64,000 bases of DNA, from positions 4,030,001 through 4,094,000 of the forward strand of contig JABYQN010000002.1 of the NCBI GenBank assembly GCA_022606135.1, given 5' to 3'. The notes below the pieces were generated by a model. That model saw nothing but the letters and a program-made list of their open reading frames with translations. It was not told where the DNA came from and ran no database searches. The position numbers were made by a program, and so were the translations under genes. The stretch comes from Fomes fomentarius. Taxonomy: Eukaryota > Basidiomycota > Agaricomycetes > Polyporales > Polyporaceae. Shown here in pieces: positions 10,070-21,625 of this stretch; position 1 is the first letter of the stretch; every line of letters begins with the position of its first letter.

Positions 10070-11492
10070 ATGAACTTCAATACGGGTCCGCCGTCGAGCG
10101 GACCTTCTCCAACAACTGGAGAGCCCCCTCCCCTTCCTCCCCTTGGTTATCCTCGCCCTCGAATGCAGCGCACGAACACTCTTCCTGTCACCGATGTCTC
10201 TTCCCCGCCTTCGCCAAAAGGTGGAAGCTTTACCGAGACAGGCTCGGCTAGACACGACCAGAAACGCCTGGAATTGGACCGCGAGACTCCGTGGTTCGAG
10301 TTGCCTGTCATCGACTGGTTTGAGCGCTGTGCGCCTGGGGACGAGCTTCCTAATGGGATGACCTTTGATCCTTTCATTGTCGATCTTAGAGCACGGGAGC
10401 AGGGAGTGTATCACGGTCTGGTAGGTGTGCTCAGCCTTTTCCCCCCTGTTTTGATGAACCTACGGGACATGCTTGTAGGTCTTTCAGCTTCCTCACCGAT
10501 GAGTGCAGCCCACGCGAAGGCATGGAGAGAGTGCAACATCCTCCACCGCGATATCAGTGCGGATAGCATACTGATACTTGACATGCTTGGGAATACCGGA
10601 CCCGGTCACCACCATCGAGATTTTGGCTGACTGGGAGCTAGCTGCCCAGCAACCTGGCGTAGATGACCCCGGCGGGGCATCCGATGCTGCCGACCACGTA
10701 TGTTATACTCATGATGTACCAGAAAATAGTGTGCATTACTGACAGACTATCTTATCTTCCATAGAGGTCGTGGCCGTTCATGTCTGCACGCCTGCAAGCG
10801 CACCCGGCCAAACCACACAAGATCGCGGACGACCTCGAGTCGTTCATGCATGTCCTCGGGTACTTCATGCTCCAGTACCTCTCCCGCTCGCCGCACGCCG
10901 GGTCCAGCGCGCCGTCCGACGCGGAGATCGCGCACCTCGTACAGTGCATGTACGACGCCTGGACGCCGCAAAGGCAGTGCGCTCAAGCTGGAGAAGGTGC
11001 GAAACGGGACGGCCTTTGTCGATGTGAGCACACTCGCAGCCGGACATCCGATGGGCGCGCCCCTCACGGAGCTCGCGCTGCTGTGCAAGCTGCACTACGA
11101 GCACGTCGCGTACCCGCCCTCTAGCCCTCTATCCAACCCGGATGTGCTGCTGGCCGGTGGATCCCCGTGCGGATCGCTAGTCACGATGCCCGACTACGAC
11201 TTCGGATTCGCAGCGAAGAAAGAAAGGTCGTGTTGGAGCTCGGTCATGGTCCTGCGCAACACCCCACTATGTCGCCCTTGCGAGACCACGACAGCATGGT
11301 ACGCGCATGCATGAGTGCGATCAAGAAGGTGTGGCCCCGCGTGGATCGGTTCGACGCGGTGCGGACCAGGAGCCGAGTTGCCTCTATTCGCAGCTGCAAG
11401 AGGAGAACAAGCGAGTTGTCGGATGGATCTGTTTCACGGGCTTGCAAGCGTGCGAGAACGTTGGGCCAACAGTGGGTTCGTAGGCAGGAAGC
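10070..11492 (+). pseudogene. FunK1-type kinase pseudogene (locus A), exon 2 deleted
   Basis: Exon 1 (10070 to about 10421) is nearly identical to exon 1 of the intact FunK1 gene at 59440-62015, starting MNFNTGPPSSGPSPTTG. Directly after the intron remnant the sequence jumps to the HRDIS exon (ECNILHRDISADSI, near 10530). The roughly 1.1-kb exon encoding the glycine loop and the VAIK-like lysine is therefore gone, and splicing exon 1 to exon 3 would shift the frame. A further 5-bp loss near 10583 (compare 61089) shifts the frame after the catalytic loop. A segment near 10957-10965 (compare 61463-61488) is also missing. The last exon (RSWPFMSARLQAHP onward) can be followed to about 11490. It cannot make an active kinase. 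Confidence 0.88.
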
Positions 11493-12180
11493 GGATGTGT
11501 CCTGTGGCGAGGGAGGTACTAGTAAATGGAGATTTCAAGTTGTACACGTCAACCGATCTTTAACGTGCAGGATCTGGGAAAGTCACGATACGTGTCGTGC
11601 CGGAAGCAGATTTCGCTTACCGTATTCTCAGGATAATCGGAAATATCTGAGCGCACGGCCTGGGAGCGAGTACTATGAAGTGGACAATTACTTACAAGTC
11701 ACAACTTCACCAGCGGCGTTGGACGCTTTACTTGCGGAACGACATTGGACTTTCAGCTGGACCTCAGTACTCAGTCCTCGGCGGCCTGTCGGATGCGCGC
11801 CGTATATCTATAGCCTGTGTGATAGGAGGATCGCCAGTTACGTTCTCGTTTACTGTCAATTTGTGTATATTGCCAAGAGGCACTCATTAATAGTACAAAT
11901 GAACTCCGCCGCCGCAACCACACTGTGTAATACTAAGTTGTTGCGCTGACTAACGTCGAGTTACCACATAGTCAAGGTCTCTGCCGGTCAGTGAGTTCAT
12001 GCTATAGCTAAGGTTGGCGTCTTTGATTGTTTACATATCTGAAGCTTCACTGTCTCCTCGATATTCGATCTATGTATAGTAGTTGGTGAGGCATGCAGGC
12101 GTGGTCACCGCCCCGTAGTATCGTCTAGACTCTAAGACGGCCGCCTGGCATGACGTGCATCACCTGCCAGTGCGTACTCA
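11493..12180. other. Spacer between the two kinase-like genes of locus A
   Basis: Colinear with 62016-62897 of locus B, except for the 251-bp MITE present only in B. No gene is supported. The two genes on either side converge. Confidence 0.5.
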
Positions 12181-13484
12181 TCACTTCTCCTGACTGTTAA
12201 TCCCCCAATCTTTCATGCGTGCCTGTACGAACTTGTTCTCCTCTTCCTCACTTTCTGTGGACATACTGTGCCCTTTGTCGTCACCTGGGCTATCCTCAGC
12301 AGTTGCTGTATATGAGTCGTAATAGGACCCACCCTCCGAATCACTTGCCTCCTCCGAATCAGCCTCTCCCTCTCTCTTCTCCTTCTCCGAAATCAGGTCT
12401 CCGATACGGCGTTCATCCAACTCCTTCCGGTTCCTATCCTTCTTCTTGACAGCGTCAACGACCTGCTTGACAAAATATTGTTGAACCGTGCATTGGTTCG
12501 TGACATTGAGGTAATACGTCTCGACTGCATTCTCGTCCGTTGCGATTTTTCGAGGGATTTCGACTCCATGCAATGTTGCCGCTAGATGAGATCGTGTGAG
12601 ATAGTGGTAGACGTCGTCAAATACTTGATCCATATGACGCACGCGTTTTGTACATATCTGCATCTGCACATACTTGCCATATCTCTTGGCAAGGGTGATC
12701 AATTTTGGAAGGCGCCTGCATCCCAAAACGCAAAGATTTGCGGTTTACGACACAAACGTGAGGCTCTGCATGGTCGAAGTCGATGATGATGGGTCTGTAT
12801 ACAGGTTCGTCAGATTCTGTCGGTCCCGGTAGCTCCTGTATCATGATGTTGGTCTGATCATCATTGAAGTCGCATTGTTCCACCCCTGCAGCGTGAATAG
12901 CCAAGTAGGCGTTCAGGATCTTTTCCCTAGAGGCTCTCAGCAGATAGCTAAAGACGTTAACAGTAGTAGTATGCATACCTCAAGTCTCGGGGAAGCTCAT
13001 ACAACAAACAGGGCAGCTGATAATCTATGTACTCCAGGACCAGCACGCCGACCTCTGTTCCATTCGACACGTGTCCTGTGAAGAGTCCGACACACAGTGG
13101 GACACATTCCCTCTGCAGATGCTTCAACTTTGTCCTGTAGACATGCTCTTCTACTCGGAGGCGATTGACGAGGTTGTCGCCCACGGCGTATTTGCACACG
13201 ACCTTGTATGTACAGGGATGGGGAAGGGGGACAGTGAGACGGCTGACATATGTGGCCATGTTGAACGTCCGACGTAGACATGGGTACATGATTTCAGTTT
13301 CGAGGGCAGTGGTGACACCTTCGTGGGCCACGAATTCATGAACAGTTGCAGCATCCGCTGTTAGGACTATCTTTGCAGCAGCCTCGGCCGGAAGAGGTGA
13401 GTTGTCACCGGATTCAAGTTGACTGAATATGGCGTCTATATATGCCTTGGGTTCAGCAGGGAAAGAGAGAGTGATCTGAGACAT
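12181..13484 (-). CDS. Kinase-like protein with acidic C-terminal tail (possibly frameshifted)
   Basis: Starts at MSQITLSFPAEPKAYIDA (ATG at 13484). The first part has a kinase-fold N-lobe pattern: YKVVCKYAVGDNLV with the putative lysine, an EEHVYRTKLKHLQ helix and a hinge-like VGVLVLEYID. After an intron at about 12951-12981 come HAAGVEQCDFNDDQTNIMI (HxD...N-like) and the metal-binding IIIDFDHAEPHVC. This matches the protein-kinase-like folds common in Agaricomycetes. The C-terminus is highly acidic (for example SMSTESEEEENKF) and follows a KKKDRNRKELDERR segment. Between the C-lobe (near residue DADMYKT) and FDDVYHYLTRS the frame changes by +1. Either a small intron was missed or the gene is broken. 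A paralogue lies at 62898-64000. Confidence 0.6.
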
Positions 13485-13839
13485 AGTGGGCAGATTGGAG
13501 CAGCGTCGACTCCGGATGCTGAGGAGGAAGAAGGTGTTCGTTCTACAGCTGTTTCGGTAAAGAATGCCCGACATGCGCATTTGCGCCAACTCGCACTTTT
13601 TGACGCCAACAACACCAATTAATTCAAAAAATTCAAAACAACTAATAAAATCTGGAACACCATGTTCCGCCGTGTAGAGCGCGGTCTAAGAGCTCAAATA
13701 AGTTGTACTCGCGTATATAGCACACTGTAGCCTGTTATATCACCAGTGAACAGAGGTCATGAGCAGATAAACCTGAATGGTTGCTGACACATCGAATTTC
13801 GTTTCCGGGAGAATTTGCTTCTTCTGTGCTACAACTCGG
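13485..13839. other. Upstream region of the kinase-like gene, up to the copia remnant
   Basis: About 350 bases with no supported gene. The upstream ATG at 13589 would add 35 residues to the kinase-like protein, but the shorter start before the conserved SQITLSFP is preferred. No 5' LTR of the following retroelement is present. Confidence 0.4.
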
Positions 13840-16800
13840 TGTCACGCATGTATATAGGCATCCAAGGTATTATGACTCTACTGGAACTATTCTCAAGCAA
13901 AACAATGCATCTATGCACATTTCCTAAATTCTTCCTGCCAGCAGACTATTACTCTGAACCATGTCTACTACATACCAGGCACCATCGGTCACATCTTCTC
14001 GAATGGCTCCATTGAGCGCAATGGTTACTCCCTCTTTCAAGGGGATGGGTGCATGTGCATTCTTGACAAGCTGCCTGACGGCGCTGTCAAACATGGTTCG
14101 ACAATTCATATCAAGGGTTGTAAGATCCTGGAGGCGCGATACAACCCTTCGTCTGATTGTTATTGGACTATTATTGAGCTTCACAATGGCAAGCACGTCC
14201 ATCTCAATGTCTGTAAGTTCAAGACCTGGCACCATCGCTTTGGTCATGCAGGCAAGGACATTCTGCGCAACCTTCCTAAGCACACTAAGGGGGTTGATGC
14301 CATTGATCCTGCAGATGAAGAACCATGTGATGGATGCGCCTTTGGCAAATCCACTCGTAACCCCTTTCCACCTTCTGAGAAGCATGCTACTGAAGTTCTC
14401 GAGCAAGTCCATATGGACCTTGATGGACCAATGCGCACTCAGGCTATCGGAGGTTGGAAATACTTTGCTGGTTTCATTGATGACTATTCTGGTCTCACTT
14501 ATGCTTAGTTCCTTAAACACAAGTCTGACACAATCCAAGCATTCAAAGACTATAAGGCATGGACTGAGAACCAGACCAGCAAGAAGATCAAATCGATCCA
14601 CTCAGATCGAGGGGGGGAATACACATCAGACGAGTTCTCTACACTTCTTTGTTTGCATGGTATTGAGCACCAGAAGACTCTACCAGGTTCGCCTCAACAG
14701 AATGGACGTGCTGAACGCTGGAACTGCACTATCACTGAAAAGGCTCTGTCTATGCTCCACCAAGCAGGTCTTAGTCATGGTTTCTGGGCTCACTCTTGAT
14801 GCAGCTGTTCATATCTATAATCGTCAACCTATGCAACGACACAAGTGGTCATGCCCCATCACTGTTTGGGACAGTACCGTTCCAGATGTCTCTTACTTCA
14901 GAGTGTTTGGGTGCAAAGCTTTTGTCCACGTGCAGAAGGCAAAGCACGAAGGGAAACTCGACAAGAAGGCTGTCGAGATGATCTTCATCGGGTATGAGTC
15001 TGGTTCTAAGGGGTATAGGTTCTGGAATCCAGCCAACCACTCTATTGTTGTGTCCCGCGATGCAACATTTGACGAAGAGTCTTTCCCTGCTCGTAACTTA
15101 CCTGGCAACCATCCTTCTACCCTGGATGACAGTCCATTCTCAGATGATCAATTGGATGATTCCTCAAATGATGATTCTGATTCGGTCAATCCCAATGACG
15201 CAATTCCTTTCATTCCTCCCAACCTCTTTGAACCACCACAACCTGACCCTCCAGTGGATGCTGATCCTGCTCCTCCTGCAGAAGCTCCTGCTGAGCCTCC
15301 TCCTCCTCCTCTGCAACGTCCTCCTACACCGCCTCCTGTCATTCCTCCTTCTCCTCCTCACAAACGAGGTCGTCACCCTCCAGTGGGAGCTAATGAACCA
15401 AGCATTGCTCGTGACCGTCCTCGTCACGAAAAAGCTGGTATTCCCCACAAGGACAGGACTGATAACAATGTGTATGATGATCCTGCACGTGCTGATAATC
15501 ACATCGACAAGGATGGCAATCTGCACGATGCAGAGACAATACTCGCTTTTCTAGCCGCCGCTCAGTATAAAGCTGGCTTACCTCAGCCACATAAGGAAGC
15601 CATGCGCTCACCTGATGCTGGGAAATGGCGCGAAGCTGAGAAGTCGGAGTTTGAGTCACTTATGGAGAATAAGACTTGGGTTCTCGTTCCTCGTTCCAAT
15701 GGTCGGCATGTCATCTCTAACCACTGGGTCTATGACATCAAACATGATGGGTGGTATAAGGCTCGTCTTGTTGCAAAGGGTTTCACTCAGGTGTGGGGAG
15801 AGGACTACCATGAGATGTTCTCTCCAGTAGCGCGGTTTGAGTCTATCCGGTATTTACTTATGCATGCAGCGCTTGAGGACTGGGACATTGAGTCAATGGA
15901 TGTCAAGACTGTGTTCCTGAATGGTGATCTAGATGAGGAGATCTATATGGAACAGCCGGAAGGCTGGGTCATTCCTGGGAAGGAAGATCACGTCTGTCTA
16001 CTCAAAAAGGCTATCTATGGTCTTAAGCAGGTGTCGCGTCAGTGGAATGTGAAAATTTATCAATCACTTCTAGATCTGGGATTTACACGGACATATTCTG
16101 ATGCTGGGATTTACGTATATCGGCGACAAGGGGGGATTACGTCACAATTGTCGTTCTTGATGTCGCCAATCTACTTCTGATGGGTGATCAGTCTAGTCAC
16201 ATCAAACAAGTCAAGTGTTTGCTTTCTAAGCAGTACAAGATGACAGACTTGGGATCTGTACAGCACTTCCTTGGTCTTCACATCACTCGTGATCAATCCA
16301 CTTGTATGATCAACATTGACCAGGAAGAGTACATCCAGTCTGTTCTAGAGCGCTTTCAGATGGCTGACTGTAAACCCTCCACGTACACCCCTTCCTGCTG
16401 GTGCTGTCTTGGCAAATGCTGACAAACCAGCTTCTGATCAGTTCAGGCAATGCTACCAGAGTCTCATTGGCAGTCTGTTGTACGCCATGCTCGGAACGCG
16501 TCCTGACATCTCCTTCGCTGTCACACGATTATCGAAGTACAATGCCAATCCCTCTGAGGTGCACATGAGTTATGCGAAGTATGTCCTGCATTACCTTCAA
16601 GGGACAAAGGTGTATCACTTGTGCTACAAGGGAGCGTCTAATGACGGTCTGATTTCCTACTCAGATTCAGATTGGGCTGAAGACCGTGATGATCGGCATT
16701 CTACCTCTGGCTTCGTCTTCTTGATGGCAGGTGGTGCTATATCGTGGGCTTCGAGGCGTCAGCCTACCATTTCGCTCTCCTCTACTGAGGCGGAATATAA

Positions 16801-17688
16801 AGCGGCCTCTGATACCTGTCGTCAGTTGATCTGGCTGAGGACGTTTGGCGATGAACTTGGTGATGACTTGACCAGGCCGACACCCATGTGTCTAGACAAC
16901 CAGGGTTCAATTTTCCTGTCAGTCAATCCAGTAGTCGACCGGCGTACCAAGCACATAGAGATTTGCTACCACTTCATTCGTGAACAAGTGGAGTCTGGCT
17001 TTGTCGAGATCTTCTATGTTGCAACTGCAGATCAGTTGGCTGATTCTCTCACAAAGAACGTGCCTTATTCTATTTTGGCAAAGTTTGTTGATGAGATTGG
17101 TCTTGTTTCCATTGCATCTTGAACGAGTGGGAGTGTTGAACTTCCAGACTAGCGGCTGTGCCCGGACCGGAGTTGTGTACACTTGTTTATGGTCATATGA
17201 TTAGATAGGCTGTGTTCCTTCTTACCATATATGGTTTCCTTTATTTTCCTACTGTACTTTCCCATGACCATATGGTTTACTGTGCATTCCCATGCGTACC
17301 AGTGCATTCTACACTGCACCGGACTCTTCTAGACCTTATGTCTGACTCATGCTATGACTGTATCTGACTCATATGCCGATACAGACTCTGACTCATCGTC
17401 TTATGGCTACATGTGACTGCTTCATTTGCTGACTCATGGACTCATCCCTCATGTATAAAAGCAGTCCCTTCTTCGCCTCTGCTCTTCAGTCGTTCGCTCA
17501 CTGACTGAAGAGTAAGTCTCTTACCTACATATGCTCTACTACTTCTTACTGACTTAGTACTTGTAGTCTCTCTCTGTTGTGACTTACAGGTACTTCACTA
17601 TGCAATATAGCTGTTCGCTCACTGACTGAAGATCTCTCTTTGTTGTGACTTACAGTCGCTCCTCGCCTTACAGGTTCAGAGTTCATCA
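13840..17688 (+). mobile_element. Ty1/copia retrotransposon, 5'-truncated and inactive
   Basis: Domains in copia order follow. GAG-pre-integrase: WHHRFGHAGKDILRN and CDGCAFGKSTRNPF (about 14225-14360). Integrase: HMDLDGPM, HSDRGGEYTSDEF and QQNGRAERW, carrying the D,D-35-E residues. A Pro-rich linker (about 15220-15370). Reverse transcriptase: ALEDWDIESMDVKTVFLNGD and KKAIYGLKQ. RNase H: YSDSDWAEDRDDRHSTSG and STEAEY. There is an in-frame TAG at 14506-14508, and frameshifts occur near 14797, 16130 and 16395. The RT active-site box, normally xVDD, reads LDVANLLLMG, so both catalytic aspartates are lost. A purine tract (gagtgggag) precedes the 3' LTR. No 5' LTR or gag was found. Confidence 0.9.
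17134..17688 (+). repeat. 3' LTR of the copia element
   Basis: Starts TGTTGAAC directly after the polypurine tract and ends GTTCATCA, the TG...CA form. It carries a TATA-like TGTATAAAAG near 17451 and the paired 'ttcgctcactgactgaag' motifs (17492 and 17611). A related solo LTR at 33476-34069 shares the end 'caggttcaga.ttcatca' and the repeated 'gctcattgactgagga' motif. That comparison fixes the right boundary. Confidence 0.8.
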
Positions 17689-18344
17689 GCCATAATAACC
17701 TTCTTGCAGCTGCATCATCACTCTCTTCATAGGCCAGCCTCTCCAGTTTCTCCAGTCTCACCAAATTTTCCATTTGGACATAGTGGTGGTAGCTTTGAAT
17801 GAGAACCCAGACTCTCACAAACAAGTCTGTATTTGGATGCAGGTGCACCACATGTGCATAAGTTTGCTGTTGCAATATGTTATATACTAATTATAGTGAC
17901 TGTATTGAAGATCATCTGTGTTGCTCAAGCTTCCAAAGAGCTTCCCTCCTGTAGTCAGAATGTGCCATATGCCATTCTCAGACCCGCAGTGGATTGCCTC
18001 ACACGGGAGAATGAAGCTCTGCAAACAGAGAATACAACTTACCAGTGCATCTACATGCATCATGCATGTACATCCATTGTTCTAATGTGTTTTCAAATTC
18101 TAGGTGAATCCAGATGGAGCTGACTGCAAGAGTCCCTCAACTGCTTGGCATGCTCCCCGGCAATCCTGACAACAACAGGGCTAGCCTCGAGAATGCATCC
18201 CACCCCTCATCATTATGCTCATCATCCCTCCCAGTACTCAGTCTTGGGTGGACATATCCTGTAACTCCAGCACAACCTCCTCCAGTTCGCTTTTGGCACA
18301 CCAAGGACTGGAATGGCCATGTATTAGAGCTGGGGAAGAAGGGA
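17689..18344 (+). other. Locus C, decayed coding-like fragments of unknown origin
   Basis: Two short stretches look like decayed exons on the plus strand: one with LTRENEALQTENTTYQ (near 17998-18045, coiled-coil-like) and one ending PVRFWHTKDWNGHVLELGKK (near 18283-18342). They lie directly upstream of the 'tail' gene copy and may be its original 5' part, since in locus B that part is replaced by gene T. No family is recognised. Confidence 0.35.
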
Positions 18345-19400
18345 GGTTCTTCACGAAGGAAGTGACAGTTATGAAGAACATGGAGAACTGGCTGGTTCAA
18401 CTATTCCACGACTTCGACAAGATGCGCAACTACTTCATACTATCTGTCATGAACGACAACCTTGTGCCGGATCGTGTCGTTTGCATCAAAGCCACAATGC
18501 ACTATCTTAAGCTTGTGGGATACCTTGTCGGCGAACTCATAGGGGGTTGTCCTCCACATCCTATGTTCAATGGTCACCCTATCCCAAGCAATATTCCAGC
18601 AATGAAGCTTGGCTACAGAACCTGGGCACAAATCCACACCGGACCATACCTCGTTGGTGCCATTTGAGATGACCCCGGGGATCTGTTTTGCAAGGTGTTC
18701 TTAGCAGAGTTGCATTCACAACCAGACCTGTTCATCATTGTCAGCCATTCAATCACTCATCATCGTGATGAGGAGGTGGAACAGTTCGGTGGGCCATTGG
18801 GCAAGACGTACTATGGTATGCGTAGTCGAGTCTTTGAAGCTCCTGCCTCCCTGCAATCACCATCGAGCTTTGTCGAGTGGAGTATCATCTGCACTGCCAC
18901 AATTACCCTCTTTGGCAGTGGCGAGTCTCTGAGCTCACTTGCAGGCCCGTTCATTAACATAAACAATCACCAGATGAGGCCACAACACCCCTGGGATATC
19001 TGAATCTCCTGCACAGTGGACAACGAGACGAGCATTATATGTTCTCACATGTCCAGTTTCCCTTACGCTACCTAGTCATCATGGACATGACACCCAACAT
19101 GGACAGACAGTCTCTGACTACATATACCATCTGGGCCGCATTTTGCGCTCTGGGGCTTGTTCAAGGTTGGGAAGCTACTCCAGCTGCCCTTGACCAAGCA
19201 GCAGTGAAGCTGATGACCCTAAGAATGAGCAAACTATTTGCATGGATGCCTGAGGATCGGAGGCCTGACGTGTTGATGCAGAACAACCCAATCATATAAG
19301 GAGCTATGGCGGACTCGGCGATGTTATATGTGGAGCTCGCCCTACTGGAGCTTGACGTATGTGACCATTGTTACCACACTCTTACCCTATACTCACTACT
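18345..19400 (+). pseudogene. Decayed copy of the unrecognised 'tail' gene (locus C)
   Basis: Aligns along its length with 54118-55145. It shares KNMENxLVxLFHDFDxMxNYF, ELIGGCPPHPMF, GYRTWAQIHTxPYLVGAI, FEAPASLQSPSS and RMSKLFAWMPEDRRPDVL. Broken by a TGA at 18665-18667 (where B has CGA), another stop after PWDI near 19000, a frameshift from a deletion near 18955, and a TAA in place of CAA near 19297. Most differences from B are CpG to TpG or CpA changes. Confidence 0.85.
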
Positions 19401-20489
19401 TATTTGTCAGTGAGTGATGTAGGACTAGCGATGTATCTTATGACAGTGGAAACGAAGATGCACCTGGTGTCTGTGCTCTATGTACGACCAGATGTCTAGT
19501 TCTCCATAGCACTGACTACCACCATGCCTGATTGTTTTGCAGCATCAGAGAGCACTCAATGTACTTATCATGGCTCTTTCTCATGTTGTGTATGTATGAT
19601 GTATCCATCAAGCTCGTCTGTGACGGTCCCAGATCCCGAATGTCGCAAAGGCAGCCCACAGGGACATTCATGCTCAGTTTTTGTCAGGCTTGAGGGTGAG
19701 TGTTGGAGTTCAAGTGCTGATGGAGACTCACTCCCACTCATGTTTCCGTTCCCTCCCAGATCATGATACACCCACACTGCAAATGTATCTTAGATCTTTA
19801 CTCACATGTTCGCAATGTGATCACTCTCACATATACCATAGATTTTCCCATCTGGTGCTTCAGTCTTCTCCCCCCACTGAAGCACCAGTGAGTCCTCCTG
19901 TCCTATGGCCCCCTATGCACTGTACTGAAAATATCATGTAGCCCATTCTGTCTAGGTACCTAGCTAGTACATTATATGAGTTATTTCCCCCCACTGAAGC
20001 ACTGTCCATTCTGTCTAGGTCTCACTCCCAGTAAAAATGCCCTCAAATCTGGACAAATCATGATGATATCCTTGATGCACCCTTAGCGATATCGCAGACT
20101 ATCGTCAGAGCTACATATCATGAGACTGAAATAAGCAATGCACGAATGTCCACAATTGTGGCAGAGTCTGCCAGCATACAGGTTGATCTGAATGTCTCTC
20201 TGTAGTTATGAGAGACTCTTGCTTGGAAGAATTAGCACAATTGGTGCAGATATAGCACTTATTCATGTCACGATTCTCTCGGAATCATTGTGATACGGAC
20301 ACTGAATCAATTATTCCAGATTCGTGAATTACAGGGGATGAGTACAATATGGTTACTACTGGGAATTGCGGTTGATACAGGTACTAGGGTATGCAACAGA
20401 CTAAGCTTATGTGTGAGATTGGTGTGAACTGTTTCACACAGAGTGCGAAATATTCAGTCAGTTCCAGATGAGATGCCAGGACACCAGAC
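19401..20489. other. Locus C spacer with a FunK1 exon-4 scrap and small structured repeats
   Basis: Near 19617-19690, 'ggtcccagatcccgaatgtcgcaaaggcagcccacaggg' matches the FunK1 exon-4 fragment that also follows the tail gene in B (55395-55445). It therefore travelled with the tail gene. Further on are a 13-bp hairpin (19852-19888), a second copy of 'ccccactgaagcac' (about 19988) and two copies of 'ccattctgtctagg' (about 19944 and 20007). No intact gene is present. Confidence 0.5.
19852..19888. repeat. Perfect 13-bp hairpin
   Basis: CTGGTGCTTCAGT (19852-19864) pairs with ACTGAAGCACCAG (19876-19888) around an 11-nt pyrimidine loop. Part of the right arm with its C-run recurs near 19988-20001. 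Confidence 0.75.
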
Positions 20490-21274
20490 AAAATACATAC
20501 CTTGCGGAGCTTCCAAGCTGCAGCACAACTCTGCTTCAGTTCCTAGTGCATAGACACCGTCGTTAGAGTTGCAATATTAAGATGTTCAGGAATCATGGAC
20601 ATACCTGTAGCTTCTCATCCAAGATCTGGTTCCATGCTTCCTTGAAATCAACGAGTGATAGTTTGGGATTCTCATCAATCTTCTCCTTCAGAAAGAAGTT
20701 CCTGTCACCTTGAAGTCAGTCATAATGTGGGTGTTTTGTGGCAGAGCATACTTACTGATTGCTGATAACATCTACCTGATACGATGCAATCACATTGGCA
20801 GGATTTTTCGAAGCATGAGCTTTCCCCTTTCGGCTGCCCTGAGTCGATGGCATGCCAGGCAAGCTTTCTTTGGTTGCAAGTGACAAGGAAGTGGTGACTG
20901 TGTTTGACATTGCACTCATGCCAGCAGCTTCACTTGACTCGGATGTGCCTACTAGAAGCTGGGACAGACAGGTTGTACACCATGTAGGCTGGCTGTACTC
21001 ACAGAATAGTACTAAGTAGATATGGACCTGGAAGGAAGAGAGCACTCACAATGGATGGCAAATGGACACAAGTGAACCAATGTCGTGAGGTGAGTCTGGC
21101 TCACTGTTCTGTTGCCGGATATCTTCGCACAAGGCTCTGCTGCCAAGGGTATTGTTATCAGCTGCATGCAAGTCCAGGGACAGCGGTGGAGTAGAGAGTG
21201 CTGTACTAGCAGAAGATAGAGGAACCGGATGTGCTTTGGGCTGTACTAGAGGTGGTGGAGCTTGAGTCATCAGG
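20490..21274 (-). pseudogene. 3' part of gene T (locus C copy)
   Basis: Minus-strand coding-like stretches joined by plausible introns: TQAPPPLVQPKAHPVPLSS onward (21260-21046), KGKAHASKNPANVIASYQ (near 20830-20755), NFFLKEKIDENPKLSLVDFK then EAWNQILDEKLQ (about 20702-20605) and ELKQSCAAAWKLRK (about 20542-20500). The low-complexity Pro/Ser/Thr linker followed by a short helical region gives no recognised family. It appears to continue gene T beyond the two small insertions at 23176-23493 and 21281-22616. In the B copy this part has been lost. Confidence 0.4.
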
Positions 21275-21277
21275 GAA

Positions 21278-21625
21278 ATGTCATATGCTTGGGGGCTACT
21301 TGGGCCCAAGTACCCTCTACTTGTCAAAAGTGAAGTGTACTTGGGGCCAAGTAGGACAGCTCACTTACAAGTAGATTCACAAACTTGTTCCAATTAAAGA
21401 TGGATGGTGATAATTATATTACCCAGGAGATACAATTAACTATAATACAAATAAATAACCCAGTGCATGTCTAAAGCCTGAGTGATATAATTATCACCAT
21501 CCATCTTTAATTGGAACAAGTTTGTGAATCTACTTATAAGTGAGCTGTCCTACTTGGCCCCACGTACACTTCACTTTTGACAAGTAGAAGGTACTTGGGC
21601 CCAAGTAGCCCCAAGCATATGACAT
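21278..21625. repeat. 348-bp foldback with about 140-bp arms
   Basis: The left arm (21278-21418) and right arm (21486-21625) are reverse complements with only a few differences, starting ATGTCATATGCTTGGGG and ending near ATAATTAT, around a 67-nt spacer. Inside each arm are smaller palindromes such as CTTGGGCCCAAG. The structure is of the foldback/MITE kind. Confidence 0.85.

Larger units (their letters stand above)
9219..13490 (+). repeat. Locus A, direct duplicate of 58480-64000
   Basis: Colinear with 58480-64000 in the same orientation, beginning inside the helical gene (native stop shared at 9396-9398 and 58644-58646). It continues through the upstream region, FunK1, the FunK1-kinase-like spacer and the acidic-tail kinase-like gene. 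Compared with B it lacks about 1.14 kb (FunK1 exon 2) and a 251-bp MITE, and has several small deletions. The B copy runs off the window end at 64000, so the right edge of the duplication is not seen. Confidence 0.85.

Noticed and set aside
13436..13618. Upstream extension of the kinase-like protein to 13589
   Set aside because: The extension lacks conserved features and the shorter start precedes the conserved N-lobe directly.
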